Below are positions 23,627 to 34,275 of a stretch of 64,000 nucleotides of DNA, piece by piece; position 1 is the first letter of the stretch; every line of letters begins with the position of its first letter. The notes under the pieces are model-generated. The model was not told the DNA's origin. It did not search any database and worked only from the letters and a program-made list of their open reading frames with translations. The stretch is from Apodemus sylvaticus (lineage: Eukaryota > Chordata > Mammalia > Rodentia > Muridae): NCBI RefSeq assembly GCF_947179515.1, contig NC_067474.1, forward strand, positions 95,421,324-95,485,323, given 5' to 3'. Both the position numbers and the translations under genes were made by a program.

Positions 23627-23912
23627 GTCAGAGGACAACTTCAGATGTCAGTCTTCATCTTTATCCTGTTTTAGATAGGGTCTCTGTTTTTTTTTTTTTT
23701 TTCTCTACTGCATACACCGGACAGACCAACTGGACTGTAGGCTTCTGGGAATTCCCCTGTCTCTGCCCCCATCCCCCTCCCGGAGCTCTGGGAGTGCAGA
23801 TGTGTGTGCTTTAGAGCTGTCTTTAATATGCACTGTGGGAACTTCAGCTGAGGTGCTCATAACTACACCCGAAACCTTTTACCCGCAGAGCCACCATTGC
23901 CCCAGCCCAGAG
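23582..23912 (-). mobile_element. Composite B4-like SINE, antisense, with (TG)n
   Basis: A (TG)n run at about 23587-23625 is followed by 'gtaggtcagaggacaacttc', 'agatagggtctctg', 'cggagctctgggagtgcag' and a reversed head 'cagagccaccattgccccag'. It interrupts the antisense L1, like the copy at 20985-21385. Confidence 0.72.
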
Positions 23913-24300
23913 ATGCTTTCCATATTATATATTGAGCTCTTACTTTCATGATCCACCCTCTCCCCCAGTGTCTCCACCACTGAATTTTCTACCCAAGTCT
24001 TTAATCAATTTTAGTTTTCACTCCATCCATTTATTGGAATTCTCATTGAGGTCATTGATGAGATTTAATACTATGCTTTTGATTTTTTTTGGTTTGATAT
24101 TTAAACCATTTTGTTATCTCTGACTATTGAAAAATTGATGACCTTTGTTACAGTTGTATATCTCTGTTAGAAGTTGTGCATCTGATGGGATGAATCTTTT
24201 TCCAGTTTTATGTGGAGTTCTTTGTTCATTAGTTTGTGTGCTTGCTTATTTTTGTGAGTAGCCTTTCTTAAGTATATGATCTAAAGTATTAGCCACAGAA
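23913..24300 (-). mobile_element. Old L1, antisense: 5'-ward segment
   Basis: T-rich sequence resuming after the SINE ('gagatgctttccatattata', 'ttggaattctcattgaggtc', 'tgatgagatttaatactatg'). It has the style of antisense L1 5' or ORF1-proximal sequence. Assignment rests mainly on position and composition. Confidence 0.5.
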
Positions 24301-24659
24301 GGGAAACCAACCATGCTGGTACTGTGAAAGCTGAGGGTCAGGATGGCCAAAGTCACACCACCTGCCTCTTGTCAGCCATGTTCTATGAAGCAGTCGCTTC
24401 AGAGACTTCTGTTCTTTGTGTACCGGAAGCCACTGCTGATCCCGGTAGATTTTGTGGGCTGTGGGTTGGGCAGGCCAGCACTTGCTCTGCTCCAGAGGTT
24501 CCCCAATCTCTGCATTCAGACTTTACCACTGTGTGTCCCCAGGCTCCCTGCCTCGTGATTACTCCTTATTTACAGATACCTAGATAAGATCAGTCTCAAA
24601 CAATAAGCTTTCTTTAAAGTGGTGCCTGGCCATCTGCACTCCAAATTATGGTAAGTAAT
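24301..24659. other. Unassigned DNA between two L1 copies
   Basis: No confident identification. It could be the 5' UTR part of the antisense L1 or flanking DNA. Confidence 0.35.
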
Positions 24660-25392
24660 GAAACTGAAATTGTAATACCCAAGACACAATTCACATATCA
24701 AATGATGCCCAAGAAGGAGGAAGAACAAAGGATGGATCCTTGGGTCCCTTGTAGAAAGGGGGAAAAATACCCACAGAAGGAGATACAGAGACAAAAGGTT
24801 GAGCAGAGTCTGCATCTCTACCCCACTCAGGGATGCATCCTATATACAGTTACAAAACTCAGGCACTATGGTGGATGCCACAAGTGCTGGCTGACTGGAG
24901 CCAGATATAGCTGTCACCTGGGAGGCTCTCCTAGTGCATGACGAATACATGCATGGGGGGGGGGGCACTCTCAGCCAGGCATTGAACTGAACACAGGGTT
25001 CCCAATGGGGGAGCCAGAGAAAGGACCCAAGGAGCTGAAGGGGTTTGCAGTACCATAGGAGGAACAACAATATGAGTCACCCAGTACTCCTAGAGCTCCC
25101 AGGGACAAAACCATCAACCAAAGAGTACACATGGAGTTACCCATTTCTCCAGATACACCAGCAGCAGAGGATGGTCTTGTTAGACACCAAAGGGAGGAGA
25201 GAGAGGCCCTTGGTCCTGGAAAGACTTGGTGCTGTAGTGTAGAGGAATACCAGGACAGGGAAGAGGGGCAGGGTTGATTGGGGAAGGGGAGATGGCTTAT
25301 GGGATTTTGGGGGGGAGGGGAACCAGGAAAGGGGACAACATACAAAATGTAAATAAAGAATATACCTAATTTAAAAAAAGAAAAGAAAAGCT
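24660..25392 (+). mobile_element. L1 3' UTR, sense, relatively young
   Basis: Starts near 'caagacacaattcacatatc', with 'aaatgatgcccaagaaggag' next, and carries the long rodent L1 3' UTR. It includes 'aacaacaatatgagtcaccc', 'acaccagcagcagaggatgg' and 'ggcagggttgattggggaag', then the terminal 'aggaaaggggacaacata' with 'aatgtaaataaagaatat' and an A-rich tail. ORF2 is absent, so the copy is 5'-truncated. A short G run lies at 24956-24965. Confidence 0.93.
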
Positions 25393-25553
25393 GTTCCAGC
25401 TGTGCATGTTCCTCACTTCCAATATCCTTCCCCAATCCCCCCTCCACCCCTTAGGCCCCTCCCTTTCCTTATTCCATACTCATAAGCTTTGTCCTATAGA
25501 ATGTAGATATGAGATTTGTTCTCTTATCTCCAAATGTGGCTATCTCCTGAAGA

Positions 25554-25586
<33 letters not shown>

Positions 25587-26235
25587 ACCACTTGCTTTTG
25601 TTTTTTCTTTGGAAAACTCTGCTTCCAGTGTCTGGCATGCTACTCAAAGTCCAAACGGTGGTCGTGGTTCAGAACATGAGGCAGCACTCCATACTCCATG
25701 CTGTCTCTTACAGATTTCTATTGCTCCCCAGCTCATGGACTCAATGCATGCCTAGTGATTCAGTTTGTAGTAAAGCCCCAGTGATGCATGAAGAAGTAAG
25801 ACAATGAGAGGTGACCTAGGACTATGCATCAGAGAGTCTCAGCCTCTGACCAAGATGGCGAGTCCTCCCTGACCATTCCCAAAGACGGTGGTTAGCAGTA
25901 GCATTTTACCCTGGAAGCGCTGGCAGCATGTTTAGAGCATTGTCCCGTGCACCAAGCATGTTAGAGCTAAGCCTCAGAAGCATGGGCAGGGACCAGTCAT
26001 CAGAAGGAATAGAGACAGATGTGAAGGGAGTGTGGAATTTGGGAAGGGAGGGGAAGAGACAGTGACTGAAAGGGAAAAGGAAATTATTCTGAACAGGAGG
26101 TATGATAAAGGGTAGGGGAAGATAACCTCTTCGATATGTTTGGTAAGTCAGACCCTCAGCTCTTTAGACATACTGCCTTTTTTTTTTACCACCCCTACCC
26201 TCCATCCCTCCACCCCCCTACCTCACCCCCACCCC
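25393..26235. other. Unassigned non-coding DNA with (AAC)n
   Basis: Contains a perfect (AAC)n microsatellite at 25556-25587 and a C-rich low-complexity stretch at about 26180-26235. No gene recognised. Confidence 0.5.
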
Positions 26236-26372
26236 CACTCCTGCTTGAGTTCCAGTCCTGACTTCCTTTGGTGATGAAGAACAGTGTGGAAGTGTAAACT
26301 CGATAAACGCTTTCCTCCCCAACTTGCTTCTTGGTCATGATGTTTGTGCAGGAATAGAAACTGACTAAGACA
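26236..26372 (+). mobile_element. MaLR LTR (MT-type) 3' fragment, sense
   Basis: 'gcttgagttccagtcctgac', 'ttcctttggtgatgaagaac', 'gtgtggaagtgtaaactcg', 'cccaacttgcttcttggtca' and 'atagaaactgactaagaca' match the 3' part of a rodent MaLR LTR. The normal polyadenylation signal is altered to ataaac. The same LTR end is seen at 32.6 and 36.6 kb. Confidence 0.8.
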
Positions 26373-28260
26373 GCCTCCTATAACCTGAGATGTCAAAAGA
26401 TTACTTATGTGTTTTGGGGAAATGAGGGAGGATTTCCACAGCTTGGCTGGGTCACTAGGTCCTCTGCTGAGAATATGAGTCTAGCTTTTCCTCATTCCTA
26501 AATTCAAGTCCTCCGGCTGAGGCTCCTTGACCCAGCTGAAAAGTAAGATCAGGTCAGACACCAGCCAGACCCACATTGTCAGTCTCCCCTCCACATACGC
26601 CACCTGGAGGAACACAAGCCTTTTCCTTGAAGGCAACTTGAAAAGTTAAGTGTGGCCGCCAGAGAAGGACAGTCCATTATGCATCGAGTGTTTACACACT
26701 CGTCATAACCTTCCTGGGTCTATTTGCATTTTGAGTCCAAAACCCTGTTTTGGGTTAATGAGGCCCGCTCGTTTCCCTAGCCAAATGTTTATTGGCTTCC
26801 AGCTTAACATAAGCTCGTATCTAATCAGCGTAGACGTTGAGACAAGCACCACGCTGGCAAATTCCCAAAGCAAAAGGAGGTAAATGAGAACAACATGAAT
26901 GAGACAAACAAGGGAACCACCATGGGGGAACAGTTTAATCAACACTTCGAGAAACGTGGCTGCCTCCTGCGGAGTTGGAGCACAATCTGTTTTGTGGCTA
27001 GCCAGTGCTTTAACCATACCTTCCTGGTGCAAAGCCCTTCTGTCTTTCGAGACAGTTTGGGGGGAGGATGGGGGCTCCGATTTATAACAAGAGGAATTAA
27101 AACCCCTCAGATGCAGGTTTCTTTATGTGAGTATTTCAGATGTAAAGGAGAGCAGATACTATTGTGTCACCCGTCAGATGCGAATGTTTACTGTTTACCG
27201 CTGAGTCTCTGCGTGAGGGTTTTGTCAAGCTGGGGAAAGGGTGATAGACAAGGGGTTCCAGGCAATAGGAAGAGCTAGAAGGTAGCATACAGCGGCTGCT
27301 TCCATCCAGGGACCGAGGTGATAGACAATTAATTTGATGGGCAAATAGTGCCCAAAGTCTTCATTTGTATAGGGAGCTCGGCATCTTAACTCGGTGCCCC
27401 CCATCTTCCCCGCAGTTCGGAGACTCAGTTTTCTGGAGCCGGAAGAGGTTCTGTCAGCGTCCTCCACTTTCTATCTCATGTCTCCATTCTTCTCTTCCTG
27501 TTTCTCCATTCTTCTCTTCCCATTGTATCTCCAAACACAACTAGAATCTTCTAGTTTACGTCTCCTTTAGAAGAAGCTACCTAGTAAGACACACACGGTC
27601 TAAAAGGGAAAGAAGGGAATCCTTAGGAAAACGAGCTTTTGCCTCCTCACTACGCATGCGCACTAACTGTAGGTTGCTTCATGTCTTCAGAGGTTTTTCT
27701 TCACTGAATAATTTTCAGAAGTATCAGAGTGTTGTTGACCTCCTGGGAACCAAGTGATTCTCTTCAGGGCCTGCCCTACATATAGATGAAGCGTTCACTG
27801 CTTCTTTCTGGGTATTAATATATTTTTAAAAGGTAAGCGTGGAAACACCCAGTGTTAGACCTGGGCAGAAAGGGCAAAGACACCATGAAGGCCTTGAAGG
27901 CTCCCAAAGAGTTCATCTCAGGTAGAAAGAGCGCTCCTTTATCCTCAAACCTGCCTCTGCGGGTGGTGCTTCTTCCCATCCTCTGCCTATGTGGGTGCCA
28001 CATTCACCCGTGGTCCCCTCTAGTTCTGGGACGAAGCCCTTCCTGTCATCTCCCTCCGCTGACTTTGCCGCAGTATAAGAGTAGGTACCAGGATGAGTCT
28101 CAAAGACTCTTGAAGTCTGTTTTAATCCGTAAGTATCACGTCCTGGGATATTGCTCTTTCCCTCCACGAGCTTGATTTCTTCTGCCCCTGAGCTGAACTC
28201 CTGGCTCCAGCACATTCACCCTGCTTCTTCCACAAGAGTAGCTCCCCTGTTTTTCTCCTT

Positions 28261-28262
<2 letters not shown>
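26373..28262. other. Repeat-poor unassigned DNA, about 1.9 kb
   Basis: No interspersed repeat recognised. The part at about 26640-27060 is balanced in composition, keeps several CpGs, and has AT-rich motif clusters. It looks like conserved single-copy DNA. Open frames here show no domain. Confidence 0.45.

Positions 28263-28310
<48 letters not shown>
28263..28310. repeat. (AC)n microsatellite
   Basis: About 24 perfect AC units. Confidence 0.98.
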
Positions 28311-28314
<4 letters not shown>

Positions 28315-28363
28315 GTGCCAAGTCTAGGAATAGAGTTAGCCAGAAATCACACCTCTGCCCCAC

Positions 28364-28501
28364 CCTCAGCAAGAGAGGGTGCAGCAGCCTCCCCTTCCTC
28401 AGTCTGTGACCTCCCTTCCCACTCTGACCACACTGAGGCAGGAAAGGGTGGAGCACCCACCCCTTCCTCCTCAGTCTTAAGTCCTCCCGCTGGAGCACTG
28501 T
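28364..28501. repeat. Imperfect tandem duplication, 69-bp period
   Basis: The block with 'agagagggtgcagcagcctc' and 'cccttcctcagtctgtga' is followed 69 bp later by 'gaaagggtggagcacccacc' and 'ccttcctcctcagtcttaag'. The units are clearly related but diverged. Confidence 0.75.
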
Positions 28502-28699
28502 TTCCTCATCAAGAATCATTCTGAGCAGGCTCAGGCTCCGGACATACAGAGTTAATTCCCTGTTTGTGGGAAGGTAAGTCAGGAGTAAACACAGCCCAGT
28601 GTTTGAGTCCTCCCCTGATTATCCATAGCGTAAGGGAGTCTTAGGGGGCATGACGCAGCACACTGCTCAAGTGTCTCAGTCTGTGTGAAGCATCTAAGG

Positions 28700-29570
28700 G
28701 CTCACACTGCTTACCTACACAATTACAGTTCCTTCTAGCTGTTGTAGGGAATGTTGTTTATATCAATATTTAAACATGCTATTGCCCCCAAATGAACCAC
28801 AACAGCCTCATTTAAAGCTATTTTATTATGATGAGCTGATATTTGGACAATTGAAAAAAACTGTACTTCACTTCTATGCAAACAAATACAGTGATGCCTC
28901 CGCTCAGCAAATACATATTTAAACAGTTTAAAAAACACATTGCCTGCATAATTTGTATTTGTAACTGCTCAAAATAAAGGTCTTTTTTATCTATCGTGCC
29001 AAATAACGGGAATTTGGATGCCGCCTGAAAGGATGCATTATTCATGGGGAAGAGAAACAAAATCAATAAACGAAAATTCAAATAAAAATACAAGCCATTG
29101 TGCTGCGGCTTCCAGACAATGACAATCTCGTGCATTATTTACTCAAGGAAAAGGCCCGGGAAGACAGCTCTTTTGGACCTGGGCTGTGGGTTGAATTGTA
29201 AACTCCTGCTTAGGCTGTTGTTTCTAGCATTCTCAGCTGTATTTAGTTCATGATTAAAATTATTTTAAAATTCAGCAACAAAACAAGGTGGGAAGGGCGA
29301 GACATTCCCCCGGCAGTACATTTCAGAGCCTACTGGATGCATTACGGTCCTGCTTGGGGTTCCACAGAGCTTTGCATATGGGTCAAGTATGCTTGTCCCG
29401 AGCGGAGCAGAGGCAAAATGGTGAATTCTGCTACATATCATAGTTTCCTTACTCCCAACAAAGGTGTCAAGAATTGTTAAGAAAGGAGGCCTTGGGGACA
29501 GACATGCTGGGTCAAACCCTGCCGCTAATACACTAGGCCTGCAACTTTCATCATTAGCCCCTGTTAAGAT
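28700..29570. promoter_or_regulatory. Candidate conserved non-coding element block
   Basis: Repeat-free, AT-rich DNA dense in motifs typical of developmental enhancers. It includes 'aggatgcattattcatgg' at 29031-29048, 'caatcaataaa'-like and 'ttaaaattatttt'-like stretches, plus 'gagctttgcatatgggtca' near 29367. The composition resembles ancient vertebrate conserved non-coding elements. This is inference from sequence style only, with no alignment. The frames at 28735-28938 and 28818-29135 show no coding character. Confidence 0.4.
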
Positions 29571-29589
29571 TTTTTGTTTGTTTTGTTTT

Positions 29590-30112
29590 TTCATTCTTTT
29601 TTAAAAAATTTCCAGGTTATTTTTATTTTCATTAGATATTTTCTTAATTTACATTTCAAATGTTACCCCCTTTCCTGGTTTCCCCACCCAAAACACCCTA
29701 TCCTATCCCTCCTTCCCTTACTCACCAAACCACACACTCCCTCTGCCCTGTCCTGGCATTCCCCTATACTGAGGCATCCAGCCCCCTCAGGACCAAAGGC
29801 CTCTCCTCCCTTTGATGTCCAACAATGCCATCCTCTGCTTACGCTTCATTTGATCTGTGAATTGTATCTTGGGTATTCTAACTTTCTGAACTAATATCCA
29901 CATATCAGTGAGTATATACCATGTGTGTTCTTTTGTGATTGGGTTACCTCACTCAGGATGATATCTTCTAGTTCCATCCATTTGCCTAAGAATTTCATAA
30001 ATTCATTGTCTTTAATAGCTGAGTAGTATTCCATTGTGTATATATACCACATCTTCTGTATCCATTCCTCTGTTGAGGGACATCTAGGTTCTTTCCAGAT
30101 TCTGGCTATTCA
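29590..30112 (-). mobile_element. L1 3' end, antisense
   Basis: Reverse complement of a rodent L1 end. The 3' UTR part includes 'cttaatttacatttcaaatg', a C-rich block and 'caacaatgccatcctctgct'. It continues into the C-terminal ORF2 segment: 'gatatcttctagttccatcc', 'gctgagtagtattccattgt' and 'ggttctttccagattctggc'. The ORF2 part is short and the element is 5'-truncated. Confidence 0.93.
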
Positions 30113-30119
30113 TAGCAGC

Positions 30120-30440
30120 TTTAGTTAAGGTTTTACTGCTGTGAATAGACACCATGACCAAGGCAACTCATGAAGATAACATTTAACTGGGGCTGGCCTA
30201 CAGGTATAGAGTTTCAGTCCATTGTCATCAAAGTGGGAACATGGCAGCATCCAAGCAGACATGGAGCTGGAGGAGCTGAGACTTCTGTATCTTCATCTAG
30301 ATCCATAGGCTTCTAGGAAAATACTGGCTTCTAGGCAGCTAGGATGGGGGTATTAAAGCCCTCACCCACAGTGACACACCTACTTCAACAAGGCTACACT
30401 GAATAGTGCCACTCCCTGAGCCAAGCTTATACAAACCCTG
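30120..30440 (-). mobile_element. MaLR-like LTR, antisense
   Basis: 'tgctgtgaatagacaccatg', 'accaaggcaactcatgaag', 'ggggctggcctacaggtata', 'catggcagcatccaagcaga', 'cacagtgacacacctacttc' and 'agtgccactccctgagccaa' occur in the order of a very common rodent LTR-type repeat. It lies directly beside the antisense L1. No coding sequence. Confidence 0.75.
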
Positions 30441-31555
30441 ATAGCTCCTCAGGCCTTGGATTCTTAGCTATGGATTGTATGGAAATAATAATACCTGCCT
30501 GGTATGGTTTGAGTATGCCTAGATCCTGACACACAGATATTACCCAATCAACGTCACAGTAAAAATATCTAAGCATTGCATAATCCTCTTTTGAGGCAGC
30601 TGATTGGCAGATCTTGGTTAGCTAGCTGCAGTGTGTGCATGTGTACTTCTGTTCCTTCAAAAGGAATCATCATAGCAGACATTGCCTAAATATAGTTTAC
30701 CTGTTATTCTAGGTTTAAGACAGGGGGCATCAGGAAGTCACACTGACAAAGTCACAAAGTGACTATCCCAAGGCTAGCTTTTCTGTGTATTTCATACCAC
30801 CATGTTATAATGAAGGTTAAAAGAAAACAGCTTCTGGGAGGATGCTTCCCCGCTTGGTTCCACGGCTTCCCCTTTTGTGAGGATCTGTTGCCAGCTAAAA
30901 TGAGGCAAATGCCGCACTTACTTACTGCCTTAAAAACTGTGCATTGCTCCCTCACTGGGTGACACTCAGGGCACAGGGCAGAATATTAAACACAGCAAAG
31001 AAGAACGCCACTCTGAGTGACGGCATTCTCCTCATATCTCCATAGCATTTGGAGATGGAGCTATGGGTGTTGACATGAGTACTGTTAATCTTAAGGATAG
31101 CTCAGTTTAAGCCTTTGTTTTAGATTCTAGGAAATTCAGAGACAAATATTCCCATGACATAGTCCTGTGCATGAACTTTGCTCCTGGATTATCTTGTTAT
31201 AGTCCCCTGCCCAACTCTCATTGATATCTTTCTTCATCATTGCTACATACATATTTTGATAACTGCATTCAGCAGTTTTTGGAAAAAATTAATTTATTAC
31301 TTAATCAAAGAAATTAATGAATAAATAAATGGTAAATACAATAACGTGTGTGTTCCTACATCTTAAGTGGTTCTCTTATATTGCTTCCCAAAGGGAATCC
31401 ACCTTCAGACTGAGAGTGAGAGTATGCCAAAAGCCAGTGATTGATTATCAGACACTCGCCGAGCACATGCGACGTAACAGATTCCATTCATGGCTAGCAA
31501 CACAACCTGGGACTCTGGGAGCCTGTGTCTATATGGAACCTTACTAGTTAGCTCT
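30441..31555. other. Unassigned non-coding DNA
   Basis: No gene or clear repeat recognised. A run of 'ttaatttattacttaatcaa' type sequence at about 31290-31330 is rich in homeodomain-like cores. Confidence 0.4.
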
Positions 31556-31705
31556 AATCACTATAACAAAAATACCATCTACTGATGACTATAGCAACAG
31601 GAATCTGTGTTTTCAGCTTTTGGAGGCTAGTACCCCAAGTACAGGGTGCCAACCTGTTAAGCTTCCTTAACTTGCAGATAGCAGACTTTGCTGTGCCCTC
31701 ATGGC
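31556..31705 (-). mobile_element. Old LTR-like remnant, antisense
   Basis: 'aatcactataacaaaaatac', 'agctttt' followed by 'ggaggctagtaccccaag', 'cagggtgcc' and 'tgccctcatggcacagagag' follow the order of the common mammalian antisense repeat also suspected at 17522-17700. Confidence 0.45.
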
Positions 31706-31710
31706 ACAGA

Positions 31711-31731
31711 GAGTGAGAAGCAGAGGGGGAC

Positions 31732-31767
<36 letters not shown>

Positions 31768-31790
31768 GAGAAGAACCAAAGGGAGACAGT

Positions 31791-31821
<31 letters not shown>

Positions 31822-31846
31822 GGGGGGGGGGGGGGGGGGGGGGGGG
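31711..31846. repeat. Duplicated (AC)n block ending in a 26-G run
   Basis: A unit of 'agtgagaag' plus a purine stretch plus 'acagtacacac' and (AC)n occurs twice, at 31712-31764 and 31765-31814, so a 53-bp segment was duplicated. The second AC run leads into 26 consecutive Gs at 31821-31846. Confidence 0.9.
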
Positions 31847-32239
31847 AGGGTTTGGGGAAGAAAAGAGGTAAATAAGGAGGAAGGGGAACACCAGCACCAG
31901 TTACAGGAAGATTAGGGTTTTACCATTCAGTCCATAGCAGATACATCATGAAGACTTGGGTACAAGGTTGAAAGAATTCTAGGCGAATGATGTCGCAAAT
32001 TCAGGCCCTGCAAATGTTTGGACTGCAAGTCACTTGCTATTTCGAACTTACATTTGAACTAAATCAAACTGCAGGAGAGGGTCAAGTTACATTGTTTTAT
32101 ACTCAAAAGAGATTTAATTTATTTTTCTTTTAGACAATGTTTCTATAGCATCTCGAAGGAACACCTCTGATAACAGATGCATTAGGTTTTGCTAACTGCA
32201 TTGTCTGGGGGCACTGAAGAGAGCTATAGCCATCCCAAA
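31847..32239. other. Unassigned non-coding DNA
   Basis: Possible continuation of the old LTR-like remnant just after the G run ('ttttaccattcagtccatag'). Nothing else recognised. Confidence 0.35.
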
Positions 32240-32635
32240 TAATTTTTTTGTCAGCTTGACATAAGCTAGAGTTGTTTGGGAAGAGGAACCTCAAGTGAGA
32301 CAATGCTCCAATCAGATTGCCAGTAGGCAAATCCGTTGGGCATTTACTTGATTAGTGATTAATGAAAGTGGGCCCAGCTCACTGGAGGCTATGCCACTCC
32401 TGGGTGGGCAGTTCTGGGTAGTACAAGAAAGCAGGCTGAGCAAGTAATGAGGAGCAGGCCAATAAGCATCACTCCTCCATGGCCTCTGCTTCAGTTCCTG
32501 TCTCCAGGTTCCCGCCGTGAGTTCCTACCCTGACTTCCCTTCAGAGTGGACTGTACGCTGTAAGCTGAGATAACCCTTTCTTCCCCAGGTTGCAGGATCT
32601 ATATCATAACCATAGAGGCTCAAACCAGGACACTA
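32240..32635 (+). mobile_element. MaLR LTR (MT-type), sense, nearly complete
   Basis: 'gtcagcttgacataagctag', 'ggaacctcaagtgagacaat', 'agaaagcaggctgagcaag', 'ccatggcctctgcttcagtt', 'cctgtctccaggttcccgcc', 'gtaagctgagataaccc' and a degenerate 3' end. This is the full order of an approximately 390-bp rodent MaLR LTR. It is a solo LTR with no internal region on either side. Confidence 0.83.
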
Positions 32636-32944
32636 TTTTATCCCAAATGAGTCTATGATTCTTTGAACTTTCTTTATATTTGTTCATTCTTTTGTTTGTT
32701 GTGTGTGGGGGTCAGAGGACAGTTGTGGGGCTCTGTTCTGTCCATCCACCACTTGGGTCCCATGGATAGAACTCAGGACATTGTTAATAGATGCCCACTG
32801 AACCATCTCTCTGGCCTCTTGTTTTGCTGCTCTCTGTTCTGGAACTATGAGTGTCTCACTAGGATCCAAACAGGGTTTATAAGGATGAGTGTTTATATAT
32901 CGAATATTGGATATATTCAGTTTGAAGTGTTTATATATCAAAAA
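32636..32944. other. Unassigned DNA
   Basis: Includes 'ggtcagaggacagttgtggg' and 'atagaactcaggacattgtt' (about 32710-32820), which look like a short antisense SINE fragment. A 16-bp 'gtgtttatatatc' motif is repeated at 32889 and 32928. Confidence 0.4.
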
Positions 32945-33095
32945 TTTGCCCGCCTTTCATCTCAGCACTTGGGAGGCAGAGACAGGCAGATCTCTGTGTG
33001 TTATAGGCCAGCCTGGTCTACAAAAACTAGTTCCAAGACAGCCAGGACTCTGTTACACAGGGAAACCCTGTCTTGAAAAGCCAAATAAATAAATA
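32945..33095 (+). mobile_element. B1 SINE, sense
   Basis: 'cagcacttgggaggcagaga', 'caggcagatctctgtgtgtt', 'ggccagcctggtctacaaaa' and 'acacagggaaaccctgtctt' with an AAATAAATAAAT tail. The first few bases of the 7SL-like head are missing. Confidence 0.95.
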
Positions 33096-33156
33096 CCAAG
33101 GGCTCATCAACTGTAACAGTCTACATTAACATTAGATGCTGATAAGTAGGAAAGAG

Positions 33157-33348
33157 GGGCTGGAGAGATGGCTCAGCAGGTAAGAGCACTGACTTCTCTT
33201 CCAGAAGACCTAAGTTCAATTCCCAGCAACCACATGGCGCCTCACAACCATCTGTAATGGAATCTGATGCCCTCTTCTGGTGTCTCTGAAGACAGCTACA
33301 GTGTACTCATATACATGAAATAAATAAATAATTCTTTTTAAAATAACA
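33157..33348 (+). mobile_element. B2 SINE, sense
   Basis: Full-length copy: 'ggggctggagagatggctca' head with a pol III A box, 'gttcaattcccagcaaccac', 'ctcacaaccatctgtaatgg', 'gccctcttctggtgtctctg' and 'acagctacagtgtactcata', then an AATAAA-rich tail. Confidence 0.97.
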
Positions 33349-34107
33349 AAAAGGAATGACATGAATATTTGATTTCAGTAAAAATGAACAAAAATGCAGA
33401 AAAATAGAAATGACCATTTTGTATCACTGATACCATTTTCAGTTTGAAATTGAAATTATAGAAATTATAAAAGTGATGGAATGAAACACTTTTCATATTT
33501 AATAAAACAGTCCCATAACACTGAAGATCTCTTTAGAAATAAACTGGCACAGCACTCCATGCAGAGCAAAAGCAGTTAGGACCCTGCTGATTTACAAAGC
33601 CATAGCACCTGATACAGTCTCCACCCTCCTTGTCCTACTACTTACCTAATTCAAGAAGAAATGACAAGTGGAAAAGGGAAAAATCAAAGAACTCAAGTTC
33701 TTGCCTGAGCCAATCACATCTGCCTTCCTCTTTGTCCCCCTACCTCGCCTTTCCAGCCCCTGTTCCAGCCTCAGCTCACACCCGCTGTGTCTGTGACTTT
33801 CTAAGCTGAACCTTAGGTCTTCTAAATCTTTAGATAAAATTATCTTCTTTTGGAATTGCCACTCAGGGCCAACCTCCTCAGCTCTGTCAATACATGCTCT
33901 GCGAGTGACAACGAAGCCCAGTCAGGAGTCTCAGAGCAGGGTTCCTGGGACTCAGGCCTTACCACGTGGTGTAAGTGGGACACCTCTGGTCTGGAAGCCA
34001 GGGGGAATCCAGAGAACATGACCCAATTCAGCCTTGAGGAGTCTAGACTTCCAGACAGACGCAGAAAGGAATATAGTAGGACCAGGACGACTTCATTTAT
34101 GTTTTTG
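33349..34107. other. Unassigned non-coding DNA
   Basis: No gene or named repeat recognised. The plus-strand frame 33850-34182 has no domain and overlaps a DNA-transposon remnant. Confidence 0.4.
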
Positions 34108-34275
34108 AACTTAAGTTTACAAAAGAATCACCTTAAAACTTGTTTAAAACGTAAGAGGTTTCCAGTCACCATGCCCAGATGAAGTTCAGTTAAGTATGGG
34201 ATGGGCTCAAAGCATTGCTTTGCTTAGAGCATTCTAGATTGTTCAAATACAAGACTTACGGGTTGAGAAATGTTG
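34108..34275. mobile_element. MER5A-like hAT-Charlie remnant
   Basis: 'aacttaagtttacaaaagaa' then 'tcaccttaaaacttgtttaa' resemble the MER5A start. The end 'acttacgggttgagaaatgt' resembles its terminal inverted repeat. The middle is diverged. An old, immobile copy. Confidence 0.55.

Noticed and set aside
24971..25447. 158-codon minus-strand frame
   Set aside because: Antisense to an L1 3' UTR, which is non-coding.
32663..33076. 137-codon plus-strand frame
   Set aside because: Runs through a SINE fragment and a B1 element.
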